Positions 17,356 to 26,270 are shown, counted from the first letter of the stretch. The stretch is DNA of 63,877 nucleotides from Roseomonas acroporae (GCF_023223525.1 NZ_JALPRX010000064.1:1-63877); one strand, 5' to 3'. Numbers and translations: made by a program. Notes: generated by a model from the sequence alone, not told the origin.

Positions 17356-18243
17356 GTGCGCCTGATCGCGTTCGAGAAGGAGGGCCGTCCGGCTCTCGGC
17401 GCCCTGGTGGGCGGAGATGCCGCCACCCTGGAGGGGGCAGCGGTGGTGGCGCTGGCCGACGTGGTACCGGGCCTGCCCGCCGACCCGCTGGCGGCCTTCG
17501 CCGCGCTGAACCTGCCGGAAGGGGCCGCCGCCCTGGCCGCGAAGCTGGAGGGCGCGCCGCGCCGGCCGCTCGCCGGGCTGACCCTGCTGCCGCCGATCCC
17601 GCGCCCGGGCAAGGTGCTCTGCATCGGGCTGAACTACGTGGAGCACGCGAAGGAGGGGAACAACCCGATCCCCGACTACCCGGCGGTGTTCATGCGCGGC
17701 GCCACCTCGCTCGCGGCGCATGGCCAGCCGCTGATCCGCCCGAAGGTCTCCGACAAGTTCGACTACGAGGCGGAACTGGTGATCGTGATCGGGAAGCAGG
17801 CGCGCCACCTGACCGAGGCGGACGCGCTCTCCTGCGTCGCCGGCTACACCTGCATGAACGAGGGCTCCGTCCGCGACTACCAGCGCCGGTCGCCGCAATG
17901 GACGATGGGGAAGAATTTCGAGCAGACCGGTGGCGTCGGCCCGGCCATCGTGACGCCGGACGAGATCCCGCAGGGGCCGAACGCGCTGCGCATCACCTCC
18001 CGCGTCAACGGGCGGACGATGCAGGATTCCAACACGGCCGACATGATCTTCCCCGTGCCGCGCATCCTGGCGATCCTCTCCGAGGTGATGACGCTGGAGC
18101 CGGGCGACCTGATCGCGACCGGCACGCCGAGCGGCGTCGGCTATCCGCGCAAGCCGCCCGTGTTCATGACGCCGGGCGACACGGTGGAGATCGAGATCGA
18201 GGGGATCGGCATCCTCTCCAACCCGATCGCGGCCGAGGATTGA
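17356..18243 (+). CDS. Fumarylacetoacetate hydrolase family protein
   Basis: A 295-residue cytoplasmic enzyme of the FAH fold. Conserved segments are GKVLCIGLNYVEHAKEGN, the metal-ligand stretch FDYEAELVIVIGK, GYTCMNEGSVRDYQRRSPQW and GDLIATGTPSGVGYPRKPP. Family members hydrolyse or hydrate 2-oxo acids produced by aromatic ring cleavage, or decarboxylate oxaloacetate-like compounds; the exact reaction cannot be told from sequence alone. The GTG at 17356 is chosen because GGAGG lies at the right distance upstream. With the intradiol dioxygenase 2 kb downstream it suggests an aromatic catabolic pathway under the GntR regulator. Confidence 0.88.
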   Translation: MRLIAFEKEGRPALGALVGGDAATLEGAAVVALADVVPGLPADPLAAFAALNLPEGAAALAAKLEGAPRRPLAGLTLLPPIPRPGKVLCIGLNYVEHAKEGNNPIPDYPAVFMRGATSLAAHGQPLIRPKVSDKFDYEAELVIVIGKQARHLTEADALSCVAGYTCMNEGSVRDYQRRSPQWTMGKNFEQTGGVGPAIVTPDEIPQGPNALRITSRVNGRTMQDSNTADMIFPVPRILAILSEVMTLEPGDLIATGTPSGVGYPRKPPVFMTPGDTVEIEIEGIGILSNPIAAED

Positions 18244-18388
18244 TGCGCGGCGGGGCCGCCCGCGCCGGGATGCCGGGAATGGGCGGCCCCGCCGGGCCGG
18301 TTGCCGCGCGCGCCGGCGGCGGGCGCGCCCCGTGCCGCGTCGCCCCGTGCCACGCCGTCCCACGGGACGCGACGGGCGTGGGGCGCCC

Positions 18389-19069
18389 ATGAGCGGCGGG
18401 CCGCGCGTCACCCTCTCCTTCGACAACGGGCCGGAGCCGGAGGCGACGCCCGGCGTGCTGGACGTGCTGCGCGCGCGCGGGCTGCGCGCCACCTTCTTCG
18501 TGCTCGGCCACAAGCTGTCGGCGCACCGCGCCCTGGCCGAGCGGGCGCATGCCGAGGGCCACTGGATCGGCAACCACACCTGGCACCACGCGGCCCCGCT
18601 GGGCGGCCTGCCTGACGCGACGACGCGGGACGAGATCCTGCGCACCCAGGACCTGATCGGCGATCTCTCCCACCCCGACCGGCTGTTCCGGCCGCAGGGC
18701 GGCGGCGGCGCGCTGGGGCCGCACCTGCTGAGCCCGGCGGCGCTGGACGTGCTGCGCCAGGGGCGCTTCAGCCTGGTGCTGTGGGACGCGGTGCCGGGCG
18801 ATTTCCGCGACCCCGACGGCTGGGTGGCGCGCGCGCTGGCGGCCTGCCGCGGACCCGATCCGCTGACTCTGGTGCTGCACGACCTGCCCAACGGCGCGAT
18901 GCGGCATCTCGACCGCTTCCTCGGGGTGCTGGCGGATGCCGGGACGGCGATCGTGCAGGAATTCCCGGCCGGCTGCATGCCGCTGCGCCGCGGCGAGGCG
19001 ACCGGGCCGCCCGCCCCGCCGGTCGGACGCTACGTGACCAACCACGCCGAGGCAGGAGCCGAACCATGA
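18389..19069 (+). CDS. Polysaccharide deacetylase family protein
   Basis: A 226-residue NodB-homology protein. Motif 1 reads VTLSFDNGPEPEATP: the first Asp is kept but the second, normally a metal ligand, is Asn. Motif 2 is GNHTWHH with its two histidines, and FFVLGHKLSAHRALAERA matches the fold. There is no signal peptide, so a cytoplasmic role on a small molecule is more likely than cell-wall work. Its stop overlaps the start of the Bug receptor (ATGA at 19066). The ATG at 18389 is the first plausible start before the conserved VTLSFD strand. Confidence 0.82.
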   Translation: MSGGPRVTLSFDNGPEPEATPGVLDVLRARGLRATFFVLGHKLSAHRALAERAHAEGHWIGNHTWHHAAPLGGLPDATTRDEILRTQDLIGDLSHPDRLFRPQGGGGALGPHLLSPAALDVLRQGRFSLVLWDAVPGDFRDPDGWVARALAACRGPDPLTLVLHDLPNGAMRHLDRFLGVLADAGTAIVQEFPAGCMPLRRGEATGPPAPPVGRYVTNHAEAGAEP

Positions 19070-20061
19070 TCCGGACCCGTCGCCACCTGCTGCTCGGGGC
19101 CGGCGCGCTGCTCGCCGCGGGCCGCTTCCCCTGGTGCTTCCCCGGGGACGCCCTCGCGGCCGAGGCGCCCTGGCCCGACCGGCCGATCCGGCTGGTGGTG
19201 CCCTTCGCCGCCGGCACCACCACCGACATCCTGGGCCGCATCCTGGCCGAGGCGCTGGCGCGCGAGGCCGGCCAGCCCGTGGTGGTGGACAACCGTGCCG
19301 GGGCAGGCGGCAATGTCGGGGCGCAATCCGTCGCCCGCGCCCCGGCGGACGGCTACACGCTGCTGCTCGGCACCAACGGCACGCACGGCATCAACGCCAG
19401 CCTGTTCGCCGATCCGGGCTTCGACCCGGTGCGCGACTTCACGCCGATCGCGCCCTTCGTCACCACCCCGACCGTGCTGGCCGTGCCGCCCGCGCTCGGC
19501 GTGGCGGACCTGGCCGCGCTGGTGGCGCTGGGCAGGCGGCGGCCGCTGACCTTCGCCTCGGCCGGGAACGGCACCACGGGGCACCTCTCGCAGGCGCTGC
19601 TGAACATGCGGACGGGAATCGGCACCGAGCACGTGCCCTACCGCGCCGCCGGGCAGGCGTTGACGGACCTCGTCGCGGGGCGGGTGGACGGGATGTTCTA
19701 CCACCCGCTCGGCTTCAAGCCGCATCTCGACGCCGGCAAGCTGAAGGCCCTGGCGGTGACCTCGGCGCGGCGGGCGACGATCCTGCCCGACGTGCCGACC
19801 ATGGGGGAGTCGGGGATCGACGACTTCGTGGTGGAGGGGCGCTTTCACCTCTACGGGCCGGCCGGGCTGCCGGAGGTGGTGGTGACGCGGCTGAACCGGG
19901 CCACCAACGCGCTGCTCGCCGACCCCGCCGCCCTGGCCAACCTGCGCGCCCAGGGGGTGGAGCCGGCCGGCGGCACGCCGGCGCAGCTCGCCGCGCTGAC
20001 GCGGGCCGAGATCGAGAAGTGGCGGCCGATCATCGCCGCTGCCAACATCAGGCCCGACTAG
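19066..20061 (+). CDS. Bug/TctC family tripartite tricarboxylate transporter receptor
   Basis: A 331-residue periplasmic solute-binding protein. The N terminus MIRTRRHLLLGAGALLAAGR is a Tat-like signal ending near the Ala-Leu-Ala at ~30. The mature protein starts with the family's WPDRPIRLVVPFAAGTTTD, then VVDNRAGAGGNVG and APADGYTLLLGTNGTHGIN. Bug proteins capture carboxylates or related organic anions. No tctA or tctB membrane gene occurs in the window, so it is an orphan receptor. It is translationally coupled to the deacetylase gene, and GGCAGGAG lies upstream. Confidence 0.93.
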   Translation: MIRTRRHLLLGAGALLAAGRFPWCFPGDALAAEAPWPDRPIRLVVPFAAGTTTDILGRILAEALAREAGQPVVVDNRAGAGGNVGAQSVARAPADGYTLLLGTNGTHGINASLFADPGFDPVRDFTPIAPFVTTPTVLAVPPALGVADLAALVALGRRRPLTFASAGNGTTGHLSQALLNMRTGIGTEHVPYRAAGQALTDLVAGRVDGMFYHPLGFKPHLDAGKLKALAVTSARRATILPDVPTMGESGIDDFVVEGRFHLYGPAGLPEVVVTRLNRATNALLADPAALANLRAQGVEPAGGTPAQLAALTRAEIEKWRPIIAAANIRPD

Positions 20062-20062
20062 A

Positions 20063-20150
20063 GCATTTTCAAGCTGAGCGTACTTGCTCAGCGACTCGGA
20101 AAATGCGCCGGATCGAAGGCTGGAGCCGTTCCGGCCTGATACAGTCAGGC
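20063..20150. repeat. Nested hairpins after the Bug receptor gene (probable dispersed intergenic element)
   Basis: Directly after the TAG stop, GCATTTTC (20063-20070) pairs with GAAAATGC (20099-20106), and inside it GCTGAGC (20073-20079) pairs with GCTCAGC (20086-20092). A second hairpin, GCCTGA/TCAGGC, lies at 20134-20150. The A/T-rich ends contrast with the surroundings. It may terminate transcription of the upstream operon, and it resembles dispersed intergenic repeat elements of alphaproteobacteria, although no second full copy is in this window. Confidence 0.65.
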
Positions 20151-20359
20151 TGGATCGGCTCTGGAGCGGATCCCGGCCGGCCCGGAACGGGCCGGGCGGG
20201 TTGAAGCGGCTCGTGGGGCAAGGAACCGGCGCGGCTTCCGTGCGCCGGGGCGAGCGGAAGCCGCGCCGGCGGGCCGACCCCGCGCCGCCCCGGCGGCCGG
20301 GAAGAGCGTCGTGCAAGGGGCGGCCAACGCGACCGGCCCCGGCTGGAGGGATGACAAGA

Positions 20360-21265
20360 ATGGCCGACCTGAACGAGACCACCGTCACCGACGCCGTCAT
20401 CGAGCAGATGGCGACGACGCCCGACCCGCGCCTGCGCGAGGTGATGGCGAGCCTGGTGCGCCACCTGCACGACTTCGCGCGCGACGTGCGGCTGACGCCC
20501 ACCGAGTGGCTGCAGGCGATCGCCTTCCTGACGAAGGTCGGGCAGACCTGCACGCCGGTCCGGCAGGAATTCATCCTGCTCTCCGACACGCTCGGCCTGT
20601 CGCGCCTCGTCAACCTGATGGACGACAAGGCCAACCGCGTGGGCGAGGCGACCGAGGCCAGCCTGCTCGGCCCGTTCTACCGCGAGGCCTCGCCGGAATT
20701 CGGCTACGGCGAGAGCATCGCGGTGCACGCGAAGGGGCCGGAGATGATGCTCTACGGCCGGGTGGTGAACGAGGCCGGCGAGGGCGTGCCGGATGCGAGC
20801 GTGGAGGTCTGGTCCACCGACGCGGACGGCGCCTACGACCTGCAGGCGCTCGACCCCGGGACCATGGACATGCGCGGCCGCTTCCGCACCGACGCCGAGG
20901 GGCGCTACGCCATCCGCACGCTGATCCCGCTCGGCTACTCCATCCCGATGGACGGGCCGGTGGGCCACATGGTGCGCGAGCAGCGGCGGCACGGCATGCG
21001 CCCCTCGCACATCCACATGCTGATCGGCGCCGAGGGCTACCGCGAGCTGATCACCGCCCTCTATCTCGGCAGCGACCCGAACATCGATTCCGACACGGTG
21101 TTCGGCGTGTCGGAATCCCTGGTGGTGGAGCCGCGGCCGGGGCTGGCGGATTCGCCCGACCCGTCGATCCCGGGCGTGCGCTACGACTTCCAGATCGCCC
21201 GGCGCGCCGCGCACGACACGAGCGGCCGCGTCGGCGCCGACCCGTCGAAGATCGCGGCGGAGTAG
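20360..21265 (+). CDS. Intradiol ring-cleavage dioxygenase (catechol/hydroxyquinol 1,2-dioxygenase-like)
   Basis: A 301-residue non-heme Fe(III) enzyme. An N-terminal helical dimerisation domain (~1-100; VRLTPTEWLQAIAFLTKVGQ) precedes the catalytic beta-sandwich. The iron ligands expected are Tyr in LLGPFYREASP, Tyr in PLGYSIPMDGPVG and the two His of RPSHIHMLI. This layout fits catechol, chlorocatechol or hydroxyquinol 1,2-dioxygenases, which give cis,cis-muconates or maleylacetate. The ATG at 20360 is preferred because GGAGGG lies about 9 bp upstream; an ATG at 20351 sits too close to it. It is followed 63 bp later by a Liv-type transporter operon. Confidence 0.9.
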   Translation: MADLNETTVTDAVIEQMATTPDPRLREVMASLVRHLHDFARDVRLTPTEWLQAIAFLTKVGQTCTPVRQEFILLSDTLGLSRLVNLMDDKANRVGEATEASLLGPFYREASPEFGYGESIAVHAKGPEMMLYGRVVNEAGEGVPDASVEVWSTDADGAYDLQALDPGTMDMRGRFRTDAEGRYAIRTLIPLGYSIPMDGPVGHMVREQRRHGMRPSHIHMLIGAEGYRELITALYLGSDPNIDSDTVFGVSESLVVEPRPGLADSPDPSIPGVRYDFQIARRAAHDTSGRVGADPSKIAAE

Positions 21266-21328
21266 GTCGGGACTGCGCGTTCATCGACGGCGACGGGCAC
21301 GGACCCGCGCCGCAGGAGGAAGTGGTTC

Positions 21329-22612
21329 ATGGAAGGACTGAGCAGGCGCGGCCTCGGCCGCGCCGCCCTGGCGGCGGCCATGCTTCCTGCCGCGGCGCGA
21401 GCGCAGAGCACGGCCGCCAACGCACCCGCCCCCGCGGGAGAGCCGATCCGGATCGGCTGCTCCATGTCGCTCTCGGGCGGGCTGGCGGGCAACGGGCGGC
21501 CGGCCGCGATCACGCACCGCATCTGGGCCGAGGACGTGAACGCGCGGGGCGGGCTGCTCGGGCGGCCGGTGCAGGTCGTGGTCTACGACGACCAGAGCAG
21601 CGGCGCCAACGTGCCGGGCATCTACACGAAGCTGCTCGACGTGGACAAGGTGGACCTCGTCGTCTCCGGCTACGCCACCGCCATCATCGCGCCGGCCATG
21701 CCGGTGGTGATGCAGCGCAACAAGGTGTTCGTCTCGCTGCTCGGCAGCGGCGTGAACACGGATTTCCGCTACGACCGCTACTTCTCCATCTCCCCCACCG
21801 GCGGCCGGATCAAGGAGACCTTCGCCAAGGGTTTCCTCGACGTCGCCATGGCGATGGAGCCGAAGCCGCGCAGCATCGCGCTGGTCAACCTCGACAGCGA
21901 CTTCCACCAGCGCGCGGCCGAGAGCGCCCGCTTCCTCGCGCGCCAGCACGGGCTGCGCGTGGTGTACGACCGCGCCTACCCGCCGAGCACGGTGGATTTC
22001 AGCCCGATCATCCGCGCGGTGCAGGCGGCGCGGCCGGACCTCGTCTTCGTCGGCTCCTACCCGCCGGACACGGCCGGGCTGCTGCGCGCGGCGAGCGAAC
22101 TGCGGGTGAACTTCCCGATGATGGGCGGCCCGATGATCGGCCCGCACATCACGGCGCAGAAGCTCCAGCTCGGGCCGATCCTGAACAACCTCGTGGTGTG
22201 GGACGTGTACGCGCCGGAGCCGACGCTGCAATTCCCCGGCATGCAGGCGCTGCTGGAGCGCTACCAGCCGATCGCGGCGCGCGAGGGGGCGGACGCGCTC
22301 GGCCACTACGTGCCGCCGCTGGCCTATGCCCAGATGCAGGTGCTGGAGCAGGCGGTGCGGCGCGTGGGCAGCCTCGACCAGGCGGCGCTGGCGGCGGACC
22401 TGCACGCGCATCGCTCCGACACGGTGATCGGGCCGCTGGAATTCGACGCGATGGGGGAATGGACCGAGGAGCGCAACCTCTACACCCAGTACCAGGGCAT
22501 CCAGGGCAACGGCATCGAGCAGTTCAGGCGGGCCGGCACGCAGGTGATCCTCTACCCGCCGCGCTACAGGTCGGGCGAGCTGCGCAAGCCCTACACGGCG
22601 GGGGCGGCATGA
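21329..22612 (+). CDS. Branched-chain amino acid-type ABC transporter substrate-binding protein
   Basis: A 427-residue periplasmic binding protein. The signal peptide (~1-26) is MEGLSRRGLGRAALAAAMLP followed by an Ala-rich AXA-type site ending in RAQ. The mature part begins EPIRIGCSMSLSGGLAGNG and contains NARGGLLGRPVQVVVYDDQS, as in LivJ/LivK-like proteins. AGGAGGA precedes the ATG. It is the first gene of a Liv operon next to a ring-cleavage dioxygenase, so an aromatic acid or related compound is a more likely ligand than leucine; that is inference. Confidence 0.9.
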   Translation: MEGLSRRGLGRAALAAAMLPAAARAQSTAANAPAPAGEPIRIGCSMSLSGGLAGNGRPAAITHRIWAEDVNARGGLLGRPVQVVVYDDQSSGANVPGIYTKLLDVDKVDLVVSGYATAIIAPAMPVVMQRNKVFVSLLGSGVNTDFRYDRYFSISPTGGRIKETFAKGFLDVAMAMEPKPRSIALVNLDSDFHQRAAESARFLARQHGLRVVYDRAYPPSTVDFSPIIRAVQAARPDLVFVGSYPPDTAGLLRAASELRVNFPMMGGPMIGPHITAQKLQLGPILNNLVVWDVYAPEPTLQFPGMQALLERYQPIAAREGADALGHYVPPLAYAQMQVLEQAVRRVGSLDQAALAADLHAHRSDTVIGPLEFDAMGEWTEERNLYTQYQGIQGNGIEQFRRAGTQVILYPPRYRSGELRKPYTAGAA

Positions 22613-22614
22613 TG

Positions 22615-22707
22615 CGGCGCGATTCACGCCTCCGGCTGGCGCCTCCGGCGATCGCGGCTTGGCCACGGCGCGATTCACGCCTCCGGCTGGCGCCTCCGGC
22701 GATCGCG
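22615..22707. repeat. Two 42-bp direct repeats between the binding-protein and permease genes
   Basis: Copies at 22615-22656 and 22666-22707 are identical by eye, with a 51-bp period. They fill the gap between the stop of the binding-protein gene and the start of livH. Each copy contains CTCCGGCTGGCGCCTCCGG, which can fold internally. The array may be an mRNA-processing or stabilising element giving excess binding protein over permease, or a slippage product. Confidence 0.85.
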
Positions 22708-22712
22708 CCGTG

Positions 22713-23594
22713 ATGGACCCCGATCTCGCGCTGCTGCTGAACGGGATCGTCTCGGGCCTGCTGCTGGGCGGGCTCTACGCCGCCGCGGCGGCGGGCCTCT
22801 CGGTCTCCTTCGGCATGCTGGACGTGGTGAACATCGCGCACCCGGCCTTCATGGTGCTGGGCGCGATCCTGGTCGCGCTGCTCCAGGGGGCGACGGGGCT
22901 CGACCCGCTGCTGCTCGCGGCGCTGGTCGCGCCGGGCTTCTGGGCGATGGGGGCGCTGCTCTACGGCGCCTACCACCGCTTCTTCGAGCGGCGCGGCGAC
23001 GAGGCGATCCAGGGGCTTGCCTTCTTCTTCGGCGTGATGTTCATCATCGAGATCGGCATCGTGCTCGCGGTCGGCCCGGAGCAGCACTTCGCCGACGCCG
23101 CCTGGGCCGACACCACCTGGCGGCTCGGCGAGATCGACCTGCCGCTGCGCATGCTGGTGCCGGCCGCCGTGTCGCTGGCGGCGATCGGGGCGCTGGCGCT
23201 GTTCCTGCGACACGGCTTCACCGGCCGCGCCATCGCCGCCGTCTCGCAGGACCGCGAGGCGCTGCGGCTGCTGGCGATCGACCCGGTGCGGATCAAGCGC
23301 TTCGCCTTCGGCCTCTCGCTCGCCCTGGCGGCACTGGCGGGCGGCGCGCTGGCGGTGGTGCAGCCGGTGGACGCGGCCTCGGGCCACATCTTCATCGGCC
23401 GGGTCTTCGCCATCGTCATCATGGGCGGGCTCGCCTCGCTCGGCGGCTGCGTGCTGGCGGCGCTGGCCTTCGGCGTGGTGGAGAACGTGACGGCCACCTT
23501 CTACGGTCCCTCCTGGTCGCCCGCCGTCGCCTTCGGCGCGCTGCTGCTGGTGCTGGCGGTGCGGCCGCAGGGCCTGTTCGGGCGGGCGGCATGA
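22713..23594 (+). CDS. Liv-type ABC transporter permease (LivH family)
   Basis: A 293-residue inner-membrane permease with about eight hydrophobic segments. The family signature appears in NGIVSGLLLGGLYAAAAAGL, GMLDVVNIAHPAFMVLGAIL and MGGLASLGGCVLAALAFGVV. The ATG at 22713 is used; a GTG at 22710 is one codon upstream. Its stop overlaps the livM start (ATGA at 23591). Confidence 0.92.
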   Translation: MDPDLALLLNGIVSGLLLGGLYAAAAAGLSVSFGMLDVVNIAHPAFMVLGAILVALLQGATGLDPLLLAALVAPGFWAMGALLYGAYHRFFERRGDEAIQGLAFFFGVMFIIEIGIVLAVGPEQHFADAAWADTTWRLGEIDLPLRMLVPAAVSLAAIGALALFLRHGFTGRAIAAVSQDREALRLLAIDPVRIKRFAFGLSLALAALAGGALAVVQPVDAASGHIFIGRVFAIVIMGGLASLGGCVLAALAFGVVENVTATFYGPSWSPAVAFGALLLVLAVRPQGLFGRAA

Positions 23595-24574
23595 GCGGCG
23601 CGACCCTGCCCGCCGCCGCGCCCCTCGCCGCGCCGCGCCGCATGGGGCACGGCGCCTTCTGGCTGGCCTCGGCGCTGGCGGCGCTGGCGCTGGTGGCGGC
23701 GCTGCGGGCGCTGGGCAGCGAGTACGCCTACTTCGCCGCCACCTTCGTGCTGCAGTACGTGGTGCTGGCGACGGCCTGGAACATCCTGGGCGGCTATGCG
23801 GGCTACGTGAATTTCGGCGCCGCCGCCTTCTTCGCGGCGGGGGCCTACACCACCGTCGCGGTCGGCAAGGCGTTCGGCCTGCCGCTGCTGCCCTGCATCG
23901 CGGCGGCCGCGCTGGTGGGCGGGGCGCTCGGGCTCGGCACCGGGGTGCTGACGCTGCGGCTGCGCGGGGCCTACTTCGCCATCGCCACGCTCTGCCTCTC
24001 GGTGGTGCTGCAGACGCTGGTGGTGAACTGGGACTTCGTCGGCGGCTCGCGCGGCGCCTACGTGGTGCGGCCGCGCGAGGTGCCCTGGCCGTTCGACAGC
24101 TATGGCGGCTTCCTCTGCGCCGTGATGGTGGGGCTGGCGGCGGGCGCGGTGGCCATCGCGCGCACCGTCGAGAAGTCCCGCCTCGGGCTCGGACTCGCGG
24201 CGCTGCGCGACGACGAGGCAGCGGCGGAGGCGGCGGGCGTGCCGACGCTGCGGCTCAAGCTCGTCGCCACCACGATCAGCGGCGCGATGATGGCGGTGGC
24301 GGGGGCGCCGCTGCCCTATCTCGGCTCCTACATCGAGCCGAATTCGGCCTTCGGCCTGGCCTACGGGGTGAATGCCATCGCCATGCCGCTGATCGGCGGC
24401 ACGTCGAGCTGGGCGGGGCCGCTGGTCGGCGCGGTGCTGCTCGCCTCGCTGCAGCAGGCGGCGACGGTGACGATCTCCTCGGCCGCCAACCTGCTGATCG
24501 TGGGCGTGGTGCTGGTGGTGTTCGTGTGCGCGGCGCCGCACGGCATCGTCGGGCTGTTCCGGGGGCAGCGATGA
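23591..24574 (+). CDS. Liv-type ABC transporter permease (LivM family)
   Basis: A 327-residue inner-membrane permease, partner of the LivH-type protein just upstream. Family landmarks are ATAWNILGGYAGYVNFGAAA, LRLRGAYFAIATLCLS, LGLAALRDDEAAAEAAGV and PLIGGTSSWAGPLVGA. It is translationally coupled on both sides: ATGA overlaps at 23591 and at 24571. Confidence 0.92.
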   Translation: MSGATLPAAAPLAAPRRMGHGAFWLASALAALALVAALRALGSEYAYFAATFVLQYVVLATAWNILGGYAGYVNFGAAAFFAAGAYTTVAVGKAFGLPLLPCIAAAALVGGALGLGTGVLTLRLRGAYFAIATLCLSVVLQTLVVNWDFVGGSRGAYVVRPREVPWPFDSYGGFLCAVMVGLAAGAVAIARTVEKSRLGLGLAALRDDEAAAEAAGVPTLRLKLVATTISGAMMAVAGAPLPYLGSYIEPNSAFGLAYGVNAIAMPLIGGTSSWAGPLVGAVLLASLQQAATVTISSAANLLIVGVVLVVFVCAAPHGIVGLFRGQR

Positions 24575-25311
24575 GCGGCGTGGGGGATGCCCCCGGGGAT
24601 GGGGAGGTGGTGCTGCGCGCCGAGGGCGTCGGCATGCGCTTCGGCGGCTTCGCGGCGCTTTCCGGTGTGGACCTGACGGTGCGGGCGGGGGAGCGGCTGG
24701 GGCTGATCGGGCCGAACGGCTCGGGCAAGAGCACCTTCACCAACTGCCTCGCCGGGGTCTATCCGGGTCACGAGGGCGCCTTCGCCTTCCGGGGCGAGCG
24801 GCTCGGGAAGCTCTCGCCGCACGAGCGGGCGCGGCGCGGCCTGGCGCGGACCTTCCAGCTTCCCCGCCCCTTCCGCGGGCTGACGGTGATCGAGAACATC
24901 CGCGTGCCGCTGGCCTATGCCGGAAGGCACGAGGCGACCGAGACGCGCGCCATGGCCTGCCTCGAAGGCGTGGATCTGGCCGGGAAGGCACACCGTCTGC
25001 CGCGCGAGCTGACGCAGGTGGAGCTGCGCCGGCTGGAGCTGGCGCGCGCCACCGCGCTCGACCCCGTGCTGCTGATCGCCGACGAGGCGATGGCGGGCCT
25101 CTCGCACGCCGAGGTGGACCAGATCCTGGCGCTGCTGTTCCGGCTGAACGAGGCGGGGACCACCATCATCATGATCGAGCACGTGATGCGCGCGGTGACC
25201 GAGTTCTCGCAGCGCCTCGCCGTGCTGGTGGCGGGGCGCAAGGTGGCCGACGGCGCGCCGCGCGAGGTGCTGGCCATGCCGGCGGTGGAGGAGGCGTATC
25301 TTGGGCGCTGA
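24571..25311 (+). CDS. Liv-type ABC transporter ATP-binding protein (LivG family)
   Basis: A 246-residue ATPase. Walker A is GPNGSGKST and Walker B is VLLIADEAMAGL. The signature loop is unusual: ELTQVELRRLELARA where LivG normally has LSYGQ. It retains EHVMRAV with the switch His. The signature substitution could lower ATPase activity or reflect a subfamily. It is coupled to livM upstream, and its end overlaps the TTG start of livF. Confidence 0.9.
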   Translation: MSGVGDAPGDGEVVLRAEGVGMRFGGFAALSGVDLTVRAGERLGLIGPNGSGKSTFTNCLAGVYPGHEGAFAFRGERLGKLSPHERARRGLARTFQLPRPFRGLTVIENIRVPLAYAGRHEATETRAMACLEGVDLAGKAHRLPRELTQVELRRLELARATALDPVLLIADEAMAGLSHAEVDQILALLFRLNEAGTTIIMIEHVMRAVTEFSQRLAVLVAGRKVADGAPREVLAMPAVEEAYLGR

Positions 25312-26086
25312 GGCATGGCCGGGAGCGGCCGGCGGCCCGGGAGGCGCGCGGGGCGCCGGCGCCGGCCTGCTGGTCGAGGGGGTGGATGCCGGCTACGGCG
25401 CGGTGCGGGCGCTGGACGGCGTCTCGCTCGCCGTGGCGCCGGGCGAGACGGTGGCGCTGCTCGGCACCAACGGCAACGGCAAGACCACGCTGATGCGCTG
25501 CATCCTCGGCCTGCTGCGGCCGACGCGCGGGCGCATCGCCGCCACCATCGACGGGGTGACGACGGAGCTGGTCGGGCGCTCGCCGGAGGAGATCGTCGAT
25601 CTCGGCATCGCCATCGTGCCGGAGGGGCGCCGGCTGTTCCCGCGCCTCTCGGTGGAGGAGAACCTTCTTCTCGGGGCGTACCGGCGCAGCGCCCGTGCCG
25701 CCATCCCGCGCAACCTCGAATTCTGCTACGATGCCTTTCCCCGGCTGAAGGAACGCCGGGGCCAGGCCGTGGGCAGCATGAGCGGCGGCGAGCAGCAGAT
25801 GGTGGCGCTCGGCCGCGCCGTGATGTGCGCGCCGCGCCTCCTGCTGGTGGACGAGCCCTCGGTCGGCCTCGCGCCGATCCTGGTGGCGCGCACGGTGGAG
25901 AAGATCGCCGAGCTGAAGGAGCGGCTCGGCCTGACCGTGCTGATGGCGGAGCAGAATTTCCACCAGGCGATCCGCATCGCCGATCGCGGCTACGTGCTGG
26001 TGCACGGGCGGGTGGAGTTCCGGGGCGACTCTCCGGCCGAGCTGGGCGACAGCGAGCTGGTGCGGAAATTCTACCTGGGGCTGTGA
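25301..26086 (+). CDS. Liv-type ABC transporter ATP-binding protein (LivF family)
   Basis: A 261-residue ATPase. It has Walker A GTNGNGKTT, the Q-loop region VPEGRRLFPRLSVEENLLLG, signature SGGEQQM and Walker B LLLVDEPSVGLAP, with MAEQN for the switch. The TTG at 25301 is chosen because GGAGGAGG lies 7-8 bp upstream, inside the end of livG. A Gly-rich N-terminal extension of ~20 residues precedes the usual start. It closes a five-gene importer (binding protein, H, M, G, F). Confidence 0.9.
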   Translation: MGAEAWPGAAGGPGGARGAGAGLLVEGVDAGYGAVRALDGVSLAVAPGETVALLGTNGNGKTTLMRCILGLLRPTRGRIAATIDGVTTELVGRSPEEIVDLGIAIVPEGRRLFPRLSVEENLLLGAYRRSARAAIPRNLEFCYDAFPRLKERRGQAVGSMSGGEQQMVALGRAVMCAPRLLLVDEPSVGLAPILVARTVEKIAELKERLGLTVLMAEQNFHQAIRIADRGYVLVHGRVEFRGDSPAELGDSELVRKFYLGL

Positions 26087-26270
26087 CGATGCGCCTGACC
26101 GGCCTGCGTGCCGCCCGAATCCCCGTCGATCAGGCTCAATCGTCCGCCTCTGCACCGGCCTCATCGAGCGCATCGGCCCGGACGGCCGCCGCACCGCGCC
26201 GCCCGGGAACCTCGACATGCCGGTCTTCGTCCGCCGCGATCCGGCCAAGTCCCCAAGCAGGAAGAGCACC

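Noticed and set aside
26087-26270. Short frame after livF beginning ATGCGCCTGACC
   Set aside because: Turns into Ser/Ala/Arg low complexity with no family match; treated as leader sequence.
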